A program made the position numbers and the translations under genes. A model generated the notes under the pieces. That model was not told the DNA's origin. It made no database searches and saw only the letters and a list, made by a program, of their open reading frames with translations. Positions 51,944 through 60,454 of a stretch of DNA of 64,000 bases are shown here, in pieces. How positions within the stretch are numbered: position 1 is the first letter of the stretch; each line of letters begins with the position of its first letter. Origin of the DNA: Gammaproteobacteria bacterium (GTDB lineage: Bacteria > Pseudomonadota > Gammaproteobacteria > Pseudomonadales > Halieaceae); the NCBI GenBank assembly GCA_030426545.1, contig JAUHYL010000001.1, positions 1-64,000 on the forward strand. Reading direction: 5' to 3'.

Positions 51944-53674
51944 TCAGGCCTCAGCCTGGGTAGCGCCCAATCGCTGCACAGCAATCGCGCGCAATTCCGC
52001 GGTCTTTATCTTTTCATTACCCGTGAGCGCAATGTCCGCCTCCTCGAAGAAGAGCACGCGGCGCGGCACTTTGTAGCTCGCGAGCCTCTCCTTGAGACAG
52101 CCGATAATCGCCCCCTCCTCCAACTGCGCGCCCGCTAGCGGCACTATGCAGGCGACAACCATCTCACTCAGGGTCTCGTGGGGCACACCCACCGTCTGCG
52201 TGCGTTTGACGCCCGGCAGGGTGGCGATAACCGTGTCTACCTCCTCGGGTGACACATTGGCACCGCCGGTCTTGATGATGTCGTTGAGGCGCCCCTCCCA
52301 GTACAGCCTGCCCTCTGCGTCCACGTAGCCGCCGTCGCCTGTGTGAAAATAGCCCTCGGCATCAAACACCTCACTCGCGTCGACGCCTGTATAACCGAGC
52401 ATCAGGGTGGGCCCCTTGATGCAGATCTCGCCGCGCTCACCAACCGGGACCACGGCGCCGGTCGCGGGATTCACAACCTTGAGCGTATTACCGGGCAGTG
52501 GCACACCAAAACTGTCCGCGTAGTCTTCTGCCGTGGCGTCCGCGTCGATGGACGAGAGGATGGTCATGGTCTCGGTCGTACCAAAGGAATTGGGCATTGC
52601 CCAGTCCGAGTGGACTGTCGGGTGCTCCAGCAAGATCTCACCTTTTGTCACGCAGTGCAGACTGGACAGGTCCGCGTGTTCCCAGCCGGCGCAGGCCTTG
52701 AGTCGGGCCCATTGGTGCGGTCGGCCATTCATCATTGTCACCCGCTCCGACTCTATCAGCGCAAGCGCCGCATCCGCGTCGAACAACGGCTGCAGGATAA
52801 GTGCCCCACCAGTGGAAAACGCAGTGCCGACTACCATCGTGACATTACCCGACCAGAAGAAGCCGTTACCCGTCCAGCAGCGCGCCGGTTCGCGTACACA
52901 GAATACCCGCGGCCAGCGCCACCACTGGATCGCGAAAGCCTGCTGCGTATGCAGGATGCCCTTGGGCAGGCTGGTCGTGCCCGAGGAAAAGAACAGGCCG
53001 CCCGGGTCAGTCGGCTGCACGCGATCAGCGCGTGCCTCGATCTCCCCGGCGGCTACCGCCGCGCCGCGCTGCAGGAAATCCGCCCAGGACTCAACCGCTG
53101 CCAGCTCTTTCACAGCCGCATCGGGTGCGGCAGTAAAACCATTGAGCCCGACCAGGTAGCGCAGTGCACGAAAGCGCTCGGATGCTACTTCGCCCGGCGC
53201 CGCGTCCGCTATTCCCGGCTCCAGCGCCACCAGCACCGTGGTGAAATCCTTGTTGAGCACCGTGCGTTCGAACAGCAGAACGGCAACGTCCGAGGCCGCG
53301 AGCAGATGCTCCAACTCGGGCGCCGTAGAAAAGGTACTGAGTGCGACCGAAATACCGCCGGCCATCGCCGTACCAAACAGCGCCGCGAGGTACTCGGGAC
53401 GGTTGGTCATGAGGATGCCAACGCGTGTTTCCCTCTCAACACCGCAGGCGACGAGCGCGCGGGCGACCGCTGTGGACTGCGCCAGCAGGTCATCGTAGGT
53501 CCAGCGCACCGCATCATGGTCGCGCGGTAGCACCACCGCCTCGCGCTCGCCATAGCGGGCCGCGACCTCACGCAGGTAGCCGGGTATGGTCAGTGCGCCC
53601 ATGCCGGGCTCAAGTGCCAGCGGCACACCCGAGACTATGGAGCGGTTACCGTCGACCTGTGCCGGAAGTCCCAT
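51944..53674 (-). CDS. Acyl-CoA synthetase (AMP-dependent)
   Basis: A 576-residue AMP-binding ligase. FFSSGTTSLPKGILH (about residues 215-229) is a core motif with one change (TTG to TTS). NSFGTTETMTI (about 350-360) is A5. YFHTGDGGYVDAEGRLYWEGRLND (about 430-453, split) is the A7/A8 part, and GNEKIKT near the end holds the catalytic Lys. Length fits medium/long-chain or steroid-CoA ligases. It overlaps no gene: ATG 53674 is 16 bases after the MaoC-type gene stop. It probably activates the acid that the two acyl-CoA dehydrogenases then attack. Confidence 0.9.
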   Translation of the reverse strand: MGLPAQVDGNRSIVSGVPLALEPGMGALTIPGYLREVAARYGEREAVVLPRDHDAVRWTYDDLLAQSTAVARALVACGVERETRVGILMTNRPEYLAALFGTAMAGGISVALSTFSTAPELEHLLAASDVAVLLFERTVLNKDFTTVLVALEPGIADAAPGEVASERFRALRYLVGLNGFTAAPDAAVKELAAVESWADFLQRGAAVAAGEIEARADRVQPTDPGGLFFSSGTTSLPKGILHTQQAFAIQWWRWPRVFCVREPARCWTGNGFFWSGNVTMVVGTAFSTGGALILQPLFDADAALALIESERVTMMNGRPHQWARLKACAGWEHADLSSLHCVTKGEILLEHPTVHSDWAMPNSFGTTETMTILSSIDADATAEDYADSFGVPLPGNTLKVVNPATGAVVPVGERGEICIKGPTLMLGYTGVDASEVFDAEGYFHTGDGGYVDAEGRLYWEGRLNDIIKTGGANVSPEEVDTVIATLPGVKRTQTVGVPHETLSEMVVACIVPLAGAQLEEGAIIGCLKERLASYKVPRRVLFFEEADIALTGNEKIKTAELRAIAVQRLGATQAEA

Positions 53675-53690
53675 AGGGTGATGGGCCGCG

Positions 53691-54881
53691 CTAGCGCGGC
53701 AGCTCAACCTCGGCTATGGCTGTCAGGATCACTTCGCCTTCCTGGGTCAACTGCTTCACCCGCACCTGTACGACAGGCACACCGTAGGGCGAGGTCTCCG
53801 ACTTGTCTACCACCTCACCTTCGAAAAAGGTCACATCGCCCTCGAAAGCGGGACTGCGGAACTGCGACTTGCAGTGGTGGATAAAACCTTCATGACCGGC
53901 CCAGTAAGACACGTAGTCAACAAACCAGGCGTTCATTGATGCACCGTACCCGTACGCACCCCCCATACCGACCTGGTCGCCCTTATCGGCATTGATGTGG
54001 CCACTGGAGGGGCCGTAAAAAAGACCGTCGCCCTGGCGCGGGTCGATTTTGCGCGCCTCGAAATCATAGCTCATGTTGTCGGCAAACCCGGCGTCCTCGG
54101 TGGCGGGGTCGTAGGCACCCTCGGGTACGTTCCAGCGCCAGGTGCCCCAGATATTCTCCCGGTGCGCGCGTCGCTCCAACGCGAAGGTGACAACGGAATG
54201 CGGCCCAATTACCCGGCGCGGCAGGGAATCGCCTACCGCGACATCGTCGTAGCGCGGGGATATCCCATCGCGATTGGAGCGAATCCAGTCAAGTCGCTGT
54301 TTTTCAATGTCGTCCAGTTCCGCCTGTGTCCACCGCTTGGGCGCACGCTGCTCCTTGTCATACATGCCGCGCTTCTTCGCCTCGTCCACGAGGTAACGAA
54401 TTGCCGTAGCGCGCTCTTTTGCCACAAGTTCACCGCGCTGGTTGCGGTGCTCGGTGTCACCACGCGCAAACACGGTGGGGCCCGCGAACTTGGTGTCTGC
54501 GACGTCGTAGCCGTCGAAACGCCGCTCCTGGACCAGCTTGTCGCCGGGGCGAATGTGCGGTCCGTAAAACCACCACTCCTCTCCGCCAAAAATCAGGTGT
54601 GAGCCTGGAATTTTGCCGACGCAGGTGGGATGACAGCCGTGGCCGTAGTCCATCGCCACGGCGAAAGACTGCGGCGCCACAATACCGCCGAAGCGTGATT
54701 CGCGCGCGAACTCCTCGTTCCAGTGTATCGGGTTGGGATAGTCCATCGCCTGCACCCAGCGGCGTATATCCGTGGCGCTGCAGGGGTCCCACAGTTCCGC
54801 GAATACAACCGGCTTGCCGACCCACTTGTCCAGGTCGGTCAGGTCGAGTAATTCCTCTTGGTCTTCGGCCTCTGCAGGCAT
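53691..54881 (-). CDS. MaoC-like enoyl-CoA hydratase, double hot-dog
   Basis: A 396-residue protein with two hot-dog repeats: an N-terminal FAS1-like dehydratase half and a C-terminal MaoC half. The hydratase-2 style sequence MDYPNPIHWNEEFA (about residues 46-59) has Asp, Asn, Pro and His in the usual order. The C-terminal half has YVSYWAGHEGFIHH and ends TAIAEVELPR. It hydrates the enoyl-CoA made by the two acyl-CoA dehydrogenases upstream. Double hot-dog MaoC enzymes of this size are known in steroid side-chain catabolism. The ATG at 54881 has AAGGAG eight bases before it. Confidence 0.86.
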   Translation of the reverse strand: MPAEAEDQEELLDLTDLDKWVGKPVVFAELWDPCSATDIRRWVQAMDYPNPIHWNEEFARESRFGGIVAPQSFAVAMDYGHGCHPTCVGKIPGSHLIFGGEEWWFYGPHIRPGDKLVQERRFDGYDVADTKFAGPTVFARGDTEHRNQRGELVAKERATAIRYLVDEAKKRGMYDKEQRAPKRWTQAELDDIEKQRLDWIRSNRDGISPRYDDVAVGDSLPRRVIGPHSVVTFALERRAHRENIWGTWRWNVPEGAYDPATEDAGFADNMSYDFEARKIDPRQGDGLFYGPSSGHINADKGDQVGMGGAYGYGASMNAWFVDYVSYWAGHEGFIHHCKSQFRSPAFEGDVTFFEGEVVDKSETSPYGVPVVQVRVKQLTQEGEVILTAIAEVELPR

Positions 54882-54948
54882 GGCGCGTTTCTCCTTCAGT
54901 CAATTTGTCCAGCCACTCACGAACACGAAGGCCTGCGGCGGCGCTTTG

Positions 54949-55980
54949 TCAGGTGTCGTACAGGCTGCCGCCGGCAAGCATACGGGCGTACGCATCGCGC
55001 CCGCGTCCGAGGTGTTCGTCCAACATGGCCCTCTTCAGGAACAGGTGACAGTCGTGTTCCGACGTCATACCGATACCGCCATGCAGTTGTAGAGCTTCCT
55101 CCACCACGTGTGTATAGGTGTTGTTCGCCAGTAGCTTGGCAGCAAGCCCCGCGCGCTCTGCAGCCGCACAGTCGTGTGCAGACGCGGTCTGCGCCAATCC
55201 GGCCTCAAGCAGGGCTGTTGCCGCCTCCACCTGCGACTTGAGATCGGCGCAGCGGTGCTTGAGTGCCTGGAACATCGCCAGCGGTCGGCCGAACTGCTGC
55301 CGCTCTCCGAGGTAGGCAACCGTGCGTTCCAGTATCGACGTGGCGCCGCCCACGGCTTCTGCGGCCAGCGCGAAGTCGCGCCGCATGCGCAGCCTCCTTA
55401 GCAGTGCATGCGCGGCATCGCCACGAGCGAGGATGCAGGTCGGTACTACATCTTCCAGGTGCAGGTCGAATAGGCGGCGCGTCTCGTCCCATGTATTACT
55501 GCATTCGAGTTGCAGTCCAGGGGCGTCGATTGCAACCAAGGCGATGCAATCGTTTGCGCCGCTCCACAGCAGCACCTCGCGAGAGCGGTCAGCCGCCGGC
55601 ACGCCATGCGCAACGCCATCGAGCTTGCCACCAACGTATTGCACCTCAGTTTCGGCAAGTGGTACGCCTATGTAGCGGTCACCGCTACCGAGCGATGCAA
55701 GCAGGTCTGCGCGCTCGGGCAGTTCAGACTGCACAACCGTGTCGATGGCCAGCAGTGCAGCGATAAAAGGTACTCGCGCCAGGCCGCGCCCGAGTTCCAC
55801 GTGCAATGCGCAGGCGTCTGCAAGATCCAGGCCCAGGCCACTGTCGGCTTCCGGCATCTCCAGGACGAGCCAGCCGAGTTCGGCCACCAGCGCCCAGGTG
55901 TCCTGCTCATCGGCGGCGAGACCCAGATCATCAACAACCTGCCGCGCCGCGTCGCGCAATTCCGTCGTGGAAACCGTCAT
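54949..55980 (-). CDS. Acyl-CoA dehydrogenase, short (second) subunit
   Basis: A 343-residue FadE-type protein, shorter than a normal acyl-CoA dehydrogenase (about 380). C-terminal LQLHGGIGMTSEHDCHLFLKR (about residues 295-315) is the FAD-contact region. The segment before it, ATALLEAGLAQT, is helical. The N-terminal half is diverged and lacks the usual acyl-CoA substrate loop. Overlap with the upstream dehydrogenase (TGATG) implies co-translation. Paired alpha/beta acyl-CoA dehydrogenases form heterotetramers in steroid side-chain degradation (ChsE type), where one subunit holds FAD less well. I infer a heteromer. Confidence 0.85.
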   Translation of the reverse strand: MTVSTTELRDAARQVVDDLGLAADEQDTWALVAELGWLVLEMPEADSGLGLDLADACALHVELGRGLARVPFIAALLAIDTVVQSELPERADLLASLGSGDRYIGVPLAETEVQYVGGKLDGVAHGVPAADRSREVLLWSGANDCIALVAIDAPGLQLECSNTWDETRRLFDLHLEDVVPTCILARGDAAHALLRRLRMRRDFALAAEAVGGATSILERTVAYLGERQQFGRPLAMFQALKHRCADLKSQVEAATALLEAGLAQTASAHDCAAAERAGLAAKLLANNTYTHVVEEALQLHGGIGMTSEHDCHLFLKRAMLDEHLGRGRDAYARMLAGGSLYDT

Positions 55981-57185
55981 CAGATGCGCTCCACGGTGTG
56001 CCAGTCCTTCGGTTCCCGCTGCATGCCCAGCATGCGCTCGGCAATGATATTGCGTTGCACCTCGTCGCTGCCCCCGGCGATGGACCAGTTATAGGAATTC
56101 ATAAAATCCAGTGGCCAGTTGCCGGTCTCCTGCGTGGCGCCGCGCATGAAACCGCGTTCGCACTGTGCCGTAAATCCGCCGACGCGCCGGCCGAGCAGGG
56201 TGAACTCGCGAAGGGTGCGGGAGTAGAAAAGTTTCACGATGGAGGCGTCACCCGGGCCCTCCTCACCCGTGATGCGCTTGTGCAGGTAGCGGTCTGCCAG
56301 CGCACAGGTGGCGTCGACGCGCGCGAGCAGATTGCCGAAGTCGTCCTGCAGGGCGCTGTCGTCGCCACGGCCCGCCGCGTTAATGGCATCTGCCAGCCGC
56401 GGCAGTGCGCTGCGCATGCGCTGGCTCAGTTCCACCAGCGTCAGGCCGCGCTCGGAGGCCAGGGTAGCCTGCGCCACTGCCCAGCCGGCGCCCTCCTCGC
56501 CAACGCGTTCGGTTACCGGCACTTCCACGTCGTCGAAAAAAATTTCCGCGAACTCATCATCGCCGGTGATCTGCGAGATAGGGCGCACGGTGACTCCCGG
56601 CGCGTGCATGTCGAGTAACAGGTAGGTCAGGCCCGCCTGCGGCGGGCCGCTACGGTCGTTGCGCGCGAGCAGCAAACAGCGATCGGCGTACTGCGCCATG
56701 GTCGACCAGGTTTTCTGGCCGTTGACGATATATACGTCACCGCGCCGCTCCGCGCGCGTGCGCAACGCGGCGAGGTCGGAGCCGGCATTCGGTTCGGAAA
56801 AACCCTGACACCAAATTTGTCCATCTTGAATCGCGGGCAGGTAGCGCGCCTGCTGCTCGGCGCTACCGCACTCCAGCAGCGTACACGCCGCGTGGTACAG
56901 GGCCACAAAATACAGAATGAGTCGCGGCGCGTCCGCGCGCGCGACTTCCTCAAAGATGAGCTTTTGTTGGGCGAGCGACCGACCTCCGCCGAGCCAACCC
57001 TCCGGCCAATGCGGCGTGGCGTAGCCGGCCGCGGACAGCTTTTGAAACCAGCCGCGCTGCAGCTCTACGAAAGACTCCTGCGCTGTGCCCGTCATGGACT
57101 CGCGCCAGGCGCCCGGCACGTTGTCCCTTAGCCAGGCACTAACCTCGCGCCGCAGTGCACCCGTCGCGTCGTCGCTTTGCTCCAC
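55980..57185 (-). CDS. Acyl-CoA dehydrogenase, large (first) subunit
   Basis: A 401-residue FadE-type enzyme. WCQGFSEPNAGSDLAALRTRA (about residues 132-152) is the FAD/substrate motif, and VNGQKTW (about 163-169) is the acyl-CoA dehydrogenase signature. The C-terminal WSIAGGSDEVQRNIIAERML (about 365-384) is the usual FAD-contact end. It removes two hydrogens from an acyl-CoA. The GTG at 57185 follows AGAGGAG by seven bases; the longer in-frame reading to 57386 crosses the operator and is rejected. It is the first gene of the eight-gene minus operon. Confidence 0.92.
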   Translation of the reverse strand: MEQSDDATGALRREVSAWLRDNVPGAWRESMTGTAQESFVELQRGWFQKLSAAGYATPHWPEGWLGGGRSLAQQKLIFEEVARADAPRLILYFVALYHAACTLLECGSAEQQARYLPAIQDGQIWCQGFSEPNAGSDLAALRTRAERRGDVYIVNGQKTWSTMAQYADRCLLLARNDRSGPPQAGLTYLLLDMHAPGVTVRPISQITGDDEFAEIFFDDVEVPVTERVGEEGAGWAVAQATLASERGLTLVELSQRMRSALPRLADAINAAGRGDDSALQDDFGNLLARVDATCALADRYLHKRITGEEGPGDASIVKLFYSRTLREFTLLGRRVGGFTAQCERGFMRGATQETGNWPLDFMNSYNWSIAGGSDEVQRNIIAERMLGMQREPKDWHTVERI

Positions 57186-57382
57186 CCTGATGCTCCTCTT
57201 GCTTACAATGCTGGCTTCGACCCAATCTTGTGCTGCTCGCACTTCAAAACTAGCGATGGCGTGTCTCACCGGGAGCGAGACCCGGCGTTTTTTCGGCCTG
57301 GTTTGCCATGGAAATCCTCTGCGAACTCTGTCCGCACGGGTGTGGCACCCTGCCCTGTCGGGGCCTGGAAAATCACAATAAT

Positions 57383-57395
57383 ACAACAGTGTTGT
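57383..57395. promoter_or_regulatory. Operator-like palindrome ACAACAgTGTTGT ahead of the beta-oxidation operon
   Basis: Perfect 6-bp arms around G, containing CAACAgTGTTG exactly. It is about 200 bases upstream of the acyl-CoA dehydrogenase start (57185) and 59 bases upstream of the remnant at 57454. It sits beside TATTAT read on the minus strand, a possible -10. Confidence 0.72.
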
Positions 57396-57453
57396 CTGGT
57401 AACGTAGTGTGCTTTAATCCACACGTGATCACAAGCTCTGGAGGACTCCGCCC

Positions 57454-57784
57454 ATGATCAGTGGAATTCTTCATGTTGCCGTGCATGTGCGCGATCTCGA
57501 CACCGTGATCAACTTCTGCCGCGACGCCTTCAGCCCCCAGCTCGTCGGCGAGCTCTTCGCCTGGAAGAACCATGCCTTCATCGACACCATTCTGGACGAG
57601 CCCAATTCCGCGGAACGCGCGTCGATGCTGATGGCGGGCACCTGCTACGCTGAGATGCTCCAGAACAGCGCCCCCGCGCCCGAATCCGATCGGCCGTAAC
57701 CCGGAGGGTAACCTCGTCGAAATCCAGCAGACCCACGAGTTCTGCGAATTTCCGCTAGATGCACTGACTAGCGCCTCAGAGTAA
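57454..57784 (+). pseudogene. VOC/glyoxalase-family gene with central deletion and frameshift
   Basis: The frame from ATG 57454 begins MISGILHVAVHVRDLDTVIN, like many vicinal-oxygen-chelate (glyoxalase/bleomycin-resistance) proteins, and continues through CYAEMLQNSAPAP to a stop at 57699. From about 57697 a second reading frame gives GRNPEGNLVEIQQTHEF, the standard VOC C-terminal Glu-strand (DPEGNxxEI), and ends at a stop at 57784. Typical VOC proteins of this type are about 145 residues; here roughly 50 central residues are missing and the halves are out of frame. The junction is near GATCGGCCGTAACC. The gene is therefore dead. Confidence 0.85.
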
Positions 57785-57803
57785 TCGCGCTGGACACAGA
57801 AAT

Positions 57804-58151
57804 TCAGGTACCACTAGCCACCGGCGGACCATACTCCTCGTATACCAGTGCCATAGAGCCCTGTGTGTCTATCGCGTCGGACATCCTGATGCGCCCGTCG
57901 CCGGCGGCCACGCCTAGCTGGCCGAGCACTGCATCAATATCATCCGTCTCTATCTCGTAGATCGCCATATAGGTGTGGGCATCGTCACCCTTTAGATTTC
58001 GGGCAAAGCGGTAGCGTCGCGCCGAATAAATACCATCGAGCGCAACAAGGTCAGCAAGATGGATATCCTGGTACCAGTCGTTGTACTCGACCTCGCGCCC
58101 CGGTTGTGCGTTAGAGAACACCATCATTTTGTAACGCCTGATATCACCCAC
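57804..58151 (-). CDS. EthD-like dimeric alpha/beta-barrel protein
   Basis: A 115-residue single-domain protein. Ferredoxin-like barrel pattern: KMMVFSNAQPGREVEYNDWYQDIH splits over strand and helix (about residues 8-31), followed by DGIYSARRYRFA (about 38-49) and TYMAIYEIET. The Y-x2-W-Y-x3-H motif matches both repeats of the protein at 40857. The start is a GTG at 58151, two bases after the crotonase stop; an ATG eight codons on is possible. It likely has an accessory or isomerase-like role; none is proven. Confidence 0.75.
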   Translation of the reverse strand: MGDIRRYKMMVFSNAQPGREVEYNDWYQDIHLADLVALDGIYSARRYRFARNLKGDDAHTYMAIYEIETDDIDAVLGQLGVAAGDGRIRMSDAIDTQGSMALVYEEYGPPVASGT

Positions 58152-58153
58152 GG

Positions 58154-58975
58154 CTAATCTTCCTCCCTGTGCAACCCAAACTGCGGCTCGCGCTTCTCAC
58201 GCAATGCATTGATTCCCTCGCGATGGTCAGCGGAACGCACGGTAACAGCCTCGTAGGCTATGCCTGCGTCCATAATTGCATTCGCTGCGCGTTTCAGTTC
58301 GAGGTTTAGTAGCACCTTTGTCCAGCGAATGGCATTGGTTGAACCCTGCAAGAGACGCTGGCAGAAGTCATCGACGGCGCCGTCCAGTTCCGCCGGGGAC
58401 AGCGCATGATTCACCAGCCCGATCTCGGCCGCCTTTTCCGCGCTCAGCAGTTCCCCCGTCAGCAAGTATTCCTTCGCACGCGGCAGACCCACGAGCTGCG
58501 GCCAGATCACGGCGCCACCGTCGCCAGCCACCAGACCCATTGCTACGTGCGGGTCGCCAATCTTTGCCTTCGTCGAGGCGTAAACCACATCGCATAGCAA
58601 CGCCAGCGTGGCCCCGAGACCCACTGCGTGTCCGTTCATACGGCACACCAAAGGCTTGTCGAGATCCAGTATTGCGAACACGATACGTTTGGCCAGGCGC
58701 GCTTCCTCATCGAAGAGATGGGGATTGGTGGCGTTATTCCACATATGGTCGATGTTGCCACCGGCGGAGAATGCCTTACCCGCGCCGGTAAACATCACGA
58801 CATCCGAATGCGTGTCACGCGCAGCGAACGCAAACACTTCGGCGAGCTCCTGATGCATGGCAAGCGTAATCGTATTCATCGAGTCAGGCTGGTTGAGCGT
58901 GATCGTAAGTAGGCGCCCGTCACGCGCGAGCAAAAGGGTCTCAAAGTGCGGCAGCGCCGCTACGTTCTGGCTCAT
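58154..58975 (-). CDS. Enoyl-CoA hydratase/isomerase (crotonase family)
   Basis: A 273-residue crotonase-fold protein. The oxyanion-hole segments are GAGKAFSAGGNID (about residues 65-77) and NGHAVGLGATLALLCD (about 114-129). At the place of catalytic Glu there is GLVAGDGGAVIW, with Asp. This change appears in crotonases with hydrolase or isomerase activity, so simple hydration is not certain. It lies upstream of the EthD-like gene in one minus-strand unit. No operator was seen in front of it; the upstream bases hold the KstD remnant. Confidence 0.86.
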   Translation of the reverse strand: MSQNVAALPHFETLLLARDGRLLTITLNQPDSMNTITLAMHQELAEVFAFAARDTHSDVVMFTGAGKAFSAGGNIDHMWNNATNPHLFDEEARLAKRIVFAILDLDKPLVCRMNGHAVGLGATLALLCDVVYASTKAKIGDPHVAMGLVAGDGGAVIWPQLVGLPRAKEYLLTGELLSAEKAAEIGLVNHALSPAELDGAVDDFCQRLLQGSTNAIRWTKVLLNLELKRAANAIMDAGIAYEAVTVRSADHREGINALREKREPQFGLHREED

Positions 58976-59004
58976 AGGCTGGCAAATTCCTCTAGTGGTA
59001 CCGA

Positions 59005-59121
59005 TCAGGGTTTTGCGTCGCCGCCCAGCGCGGCCACATCGTCCATAGCAATATAGGCAAAAACCAAGACCGAGCCAATGGTAAAGCCCGCACCGGGGTA
59101 GCGATTGCCGAACAGCCTACC
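59005..59121 (-). pseudogene. C-terminal remnant of a KstD-like flavoprotein
   Basis: A 38-codon minus-strand stretch reads GRLFGNRYPGAGFTIGSVL then VFAYIAMDD, close to the C-terminal end of the KstD-like proteins in this window (GRCYPGAGCSIGP...FGYIAALHA). No N-terminal part precedes it; upstream on that strand is the end of the secreted protein gene, whose stop overlaps by a few bases. It is a fragment left by a deletion or rearrangement of a third KstD-like copy. Confidence 0.78.
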
Positions 59122-60346
59122 CGTCTTCGTTGACCAGCTCGTCATTGAGACCGCGTGTTTCCACGTTAACGACAAAGGCCGGCGTAGCACGAAAAAAGTA
59201 CTGCGTGGAAACTGATGTACAGCGCCCGGTGTCCGGGTCGGGGTCTCCATCAGCGAGCCGCCACGAGGCGGCATAGGCTCCATTGCAGGTCCGGTTCATG
59301 GCGCTAGCCGCGCCTGTGGCGAGCTGTGCCAACATATTTGCCGGGGCGGGATTTCCGGCCTTGTCGGTAGCGCTACGAAACCCGTACTGAAAATCGTAGA
59401 GTGCCTCCACGGGCGTATAGCCGCCAAGATACCCTTCCAATACACCGTCGGGGCTGAACCTGGCCTTGATCTGAGCATTGTTCAAGGGCCGTTCCAGGTG
59501 CAGGCCCGCAACCAGCCAGTGAAACCTTACGTGGGTAGGCTGTGTAGTGAGCACCCCGTCGACAATCTTCCCATGCGTCTCGCCGCGGAATCGCGGGTCC
59601 AGCTCCGCCGCGTAGGTAGCATAGGGGATCGGCTCGCGCTGCGCGCTCAACACAATTGGGTCGGCATTTGCATAGATGCCAACCTCGATACTGTCGTCGT
59701 TTTGGTAATCATCCACACCACGCAGCTCTATGAGTACGCCCCAGCCACCTTCCAGCATAGTGTTTTCCAACGCCTCGCTGTATGGCGGCAACCAACCCGC
59801 GTGGGCCTCTTCCACCACCGACGGGTTGCCGCTGCACCCGGTCAGGCGGAAATACTGGTTGTCAATGCCACCGGCACCATCAACACCCGGGAAATCGTCG
59901 TGAGCACATGCGCTAAGGGACCGCTCGTTGTGCCTTGAGGAATCTACCCCATCGAGGTCGATACCATAAGATGCAACGGCGGGATCGTCCATTGTGCGAA
60001 AGTGGGGGTCCGGCGCCAGCTCGGGATGGACGCATAGGTTCTTGCCATCCACGTGCGCCAGGGCAACGCCACCAGCACGCATACGTTTGACATAGTCGGC
60101 CTCCGTCTCCCCTTCGCGTCGAGCACCCTGCGGCCCCCGCTCAAAAATCTGTCGATAACCCAGGGAGCGCCCATCCGGGCATGACGCCTGCCCGCGTGCC
60201 TTGGCGTTACCCCACTGGTGAACCACGAATCCAGCCGTTCTTTCTTCCACCTGCGCGTAAGTCGCTGCGGTAGACAAGCCGACCGCAAGCACGACACGCC
60301 TGGCCATGGTCCAAGTTTTTCTGCGTAGTTGAGCCCTGGTATTCAA
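59117..60346 (-). CDS. Secreted protein of unknown function, paralogue A
   Basis: A 409-residue exported protein I cannot assign. From a TTG at 60346 it has a basic N-terminus (NTRAQLRRKTW), a hydrophobic core and AATYAQ, a signal-peptide cleavage region. The TTG is seven bases after GGAGGAGG, a near-perfect ribosome site; ATG 60307 is an alternative. It shares many stretches with its neighbour at 60455: CPDGRSLGYRQIFE, HPEL, CAHDDF, GIDNQ, DPIVLSA, FRGETHGKIVDG, FHWLVAGLHLERPL and GYTPVEALYD. Six Cys (CPDG, CVHP, CAHD, GCSG, TCNG, RCTS) are conserved between them, so three disulfides in the periplasm are likely. No catalytic motif is recognised. Confidence 0.82.
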   Translation of the reverse strand: MNTRAQLRRKTWTMARRVVLAVGLSTAATYAQVEERTAGFVVHQWGNAKARGQASCPDGRSLGYRQIFERGPQGARREGETEADYVKRMRAGGVALAHVDGKNLCVHPELAPDPHFRTMDDPAVASYGIDLDGVDSSRHNERSLSACAHDDFPGVDGAGGIDNQYFRLTGCSGNPSVVEEAHAGWLPPYSEALENTMLEGGWGVLIELRGVDDYQNDDSIEVGIYANADPIVLSAQREPIPYATYAAELDPRFRGETHGKIVDGVLTTQPTHVRFHWLVAGLHLERPLNNAQIKARFSPDGVLEGYLGGYTPVEALYDFQYGFRSATDKAGNPAPANMLAQLATGAASAMNRTCNGAYAASWRLADGDPDPDTGRCTSVSTQYFFRATPAFVVNVETRGLNDELVNEDG

Positions 60347-60454
60347 GTAAAAACCTCCTCCGTTGAATAAGTGCAACCGACGTCGACTTCCATATTCAAG
60401 AACTTGCCAGTTTGACGGCGGCCACGCTATGGACATGCCGAGAAGACGACCGGC

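Noticed and set aside
52343-53530. Long plus-strand open frame of 395 codons
   Set aside because: Antisense of the acyl-CoA ligase at 51944-53674. Arg/His-rich with no domain.
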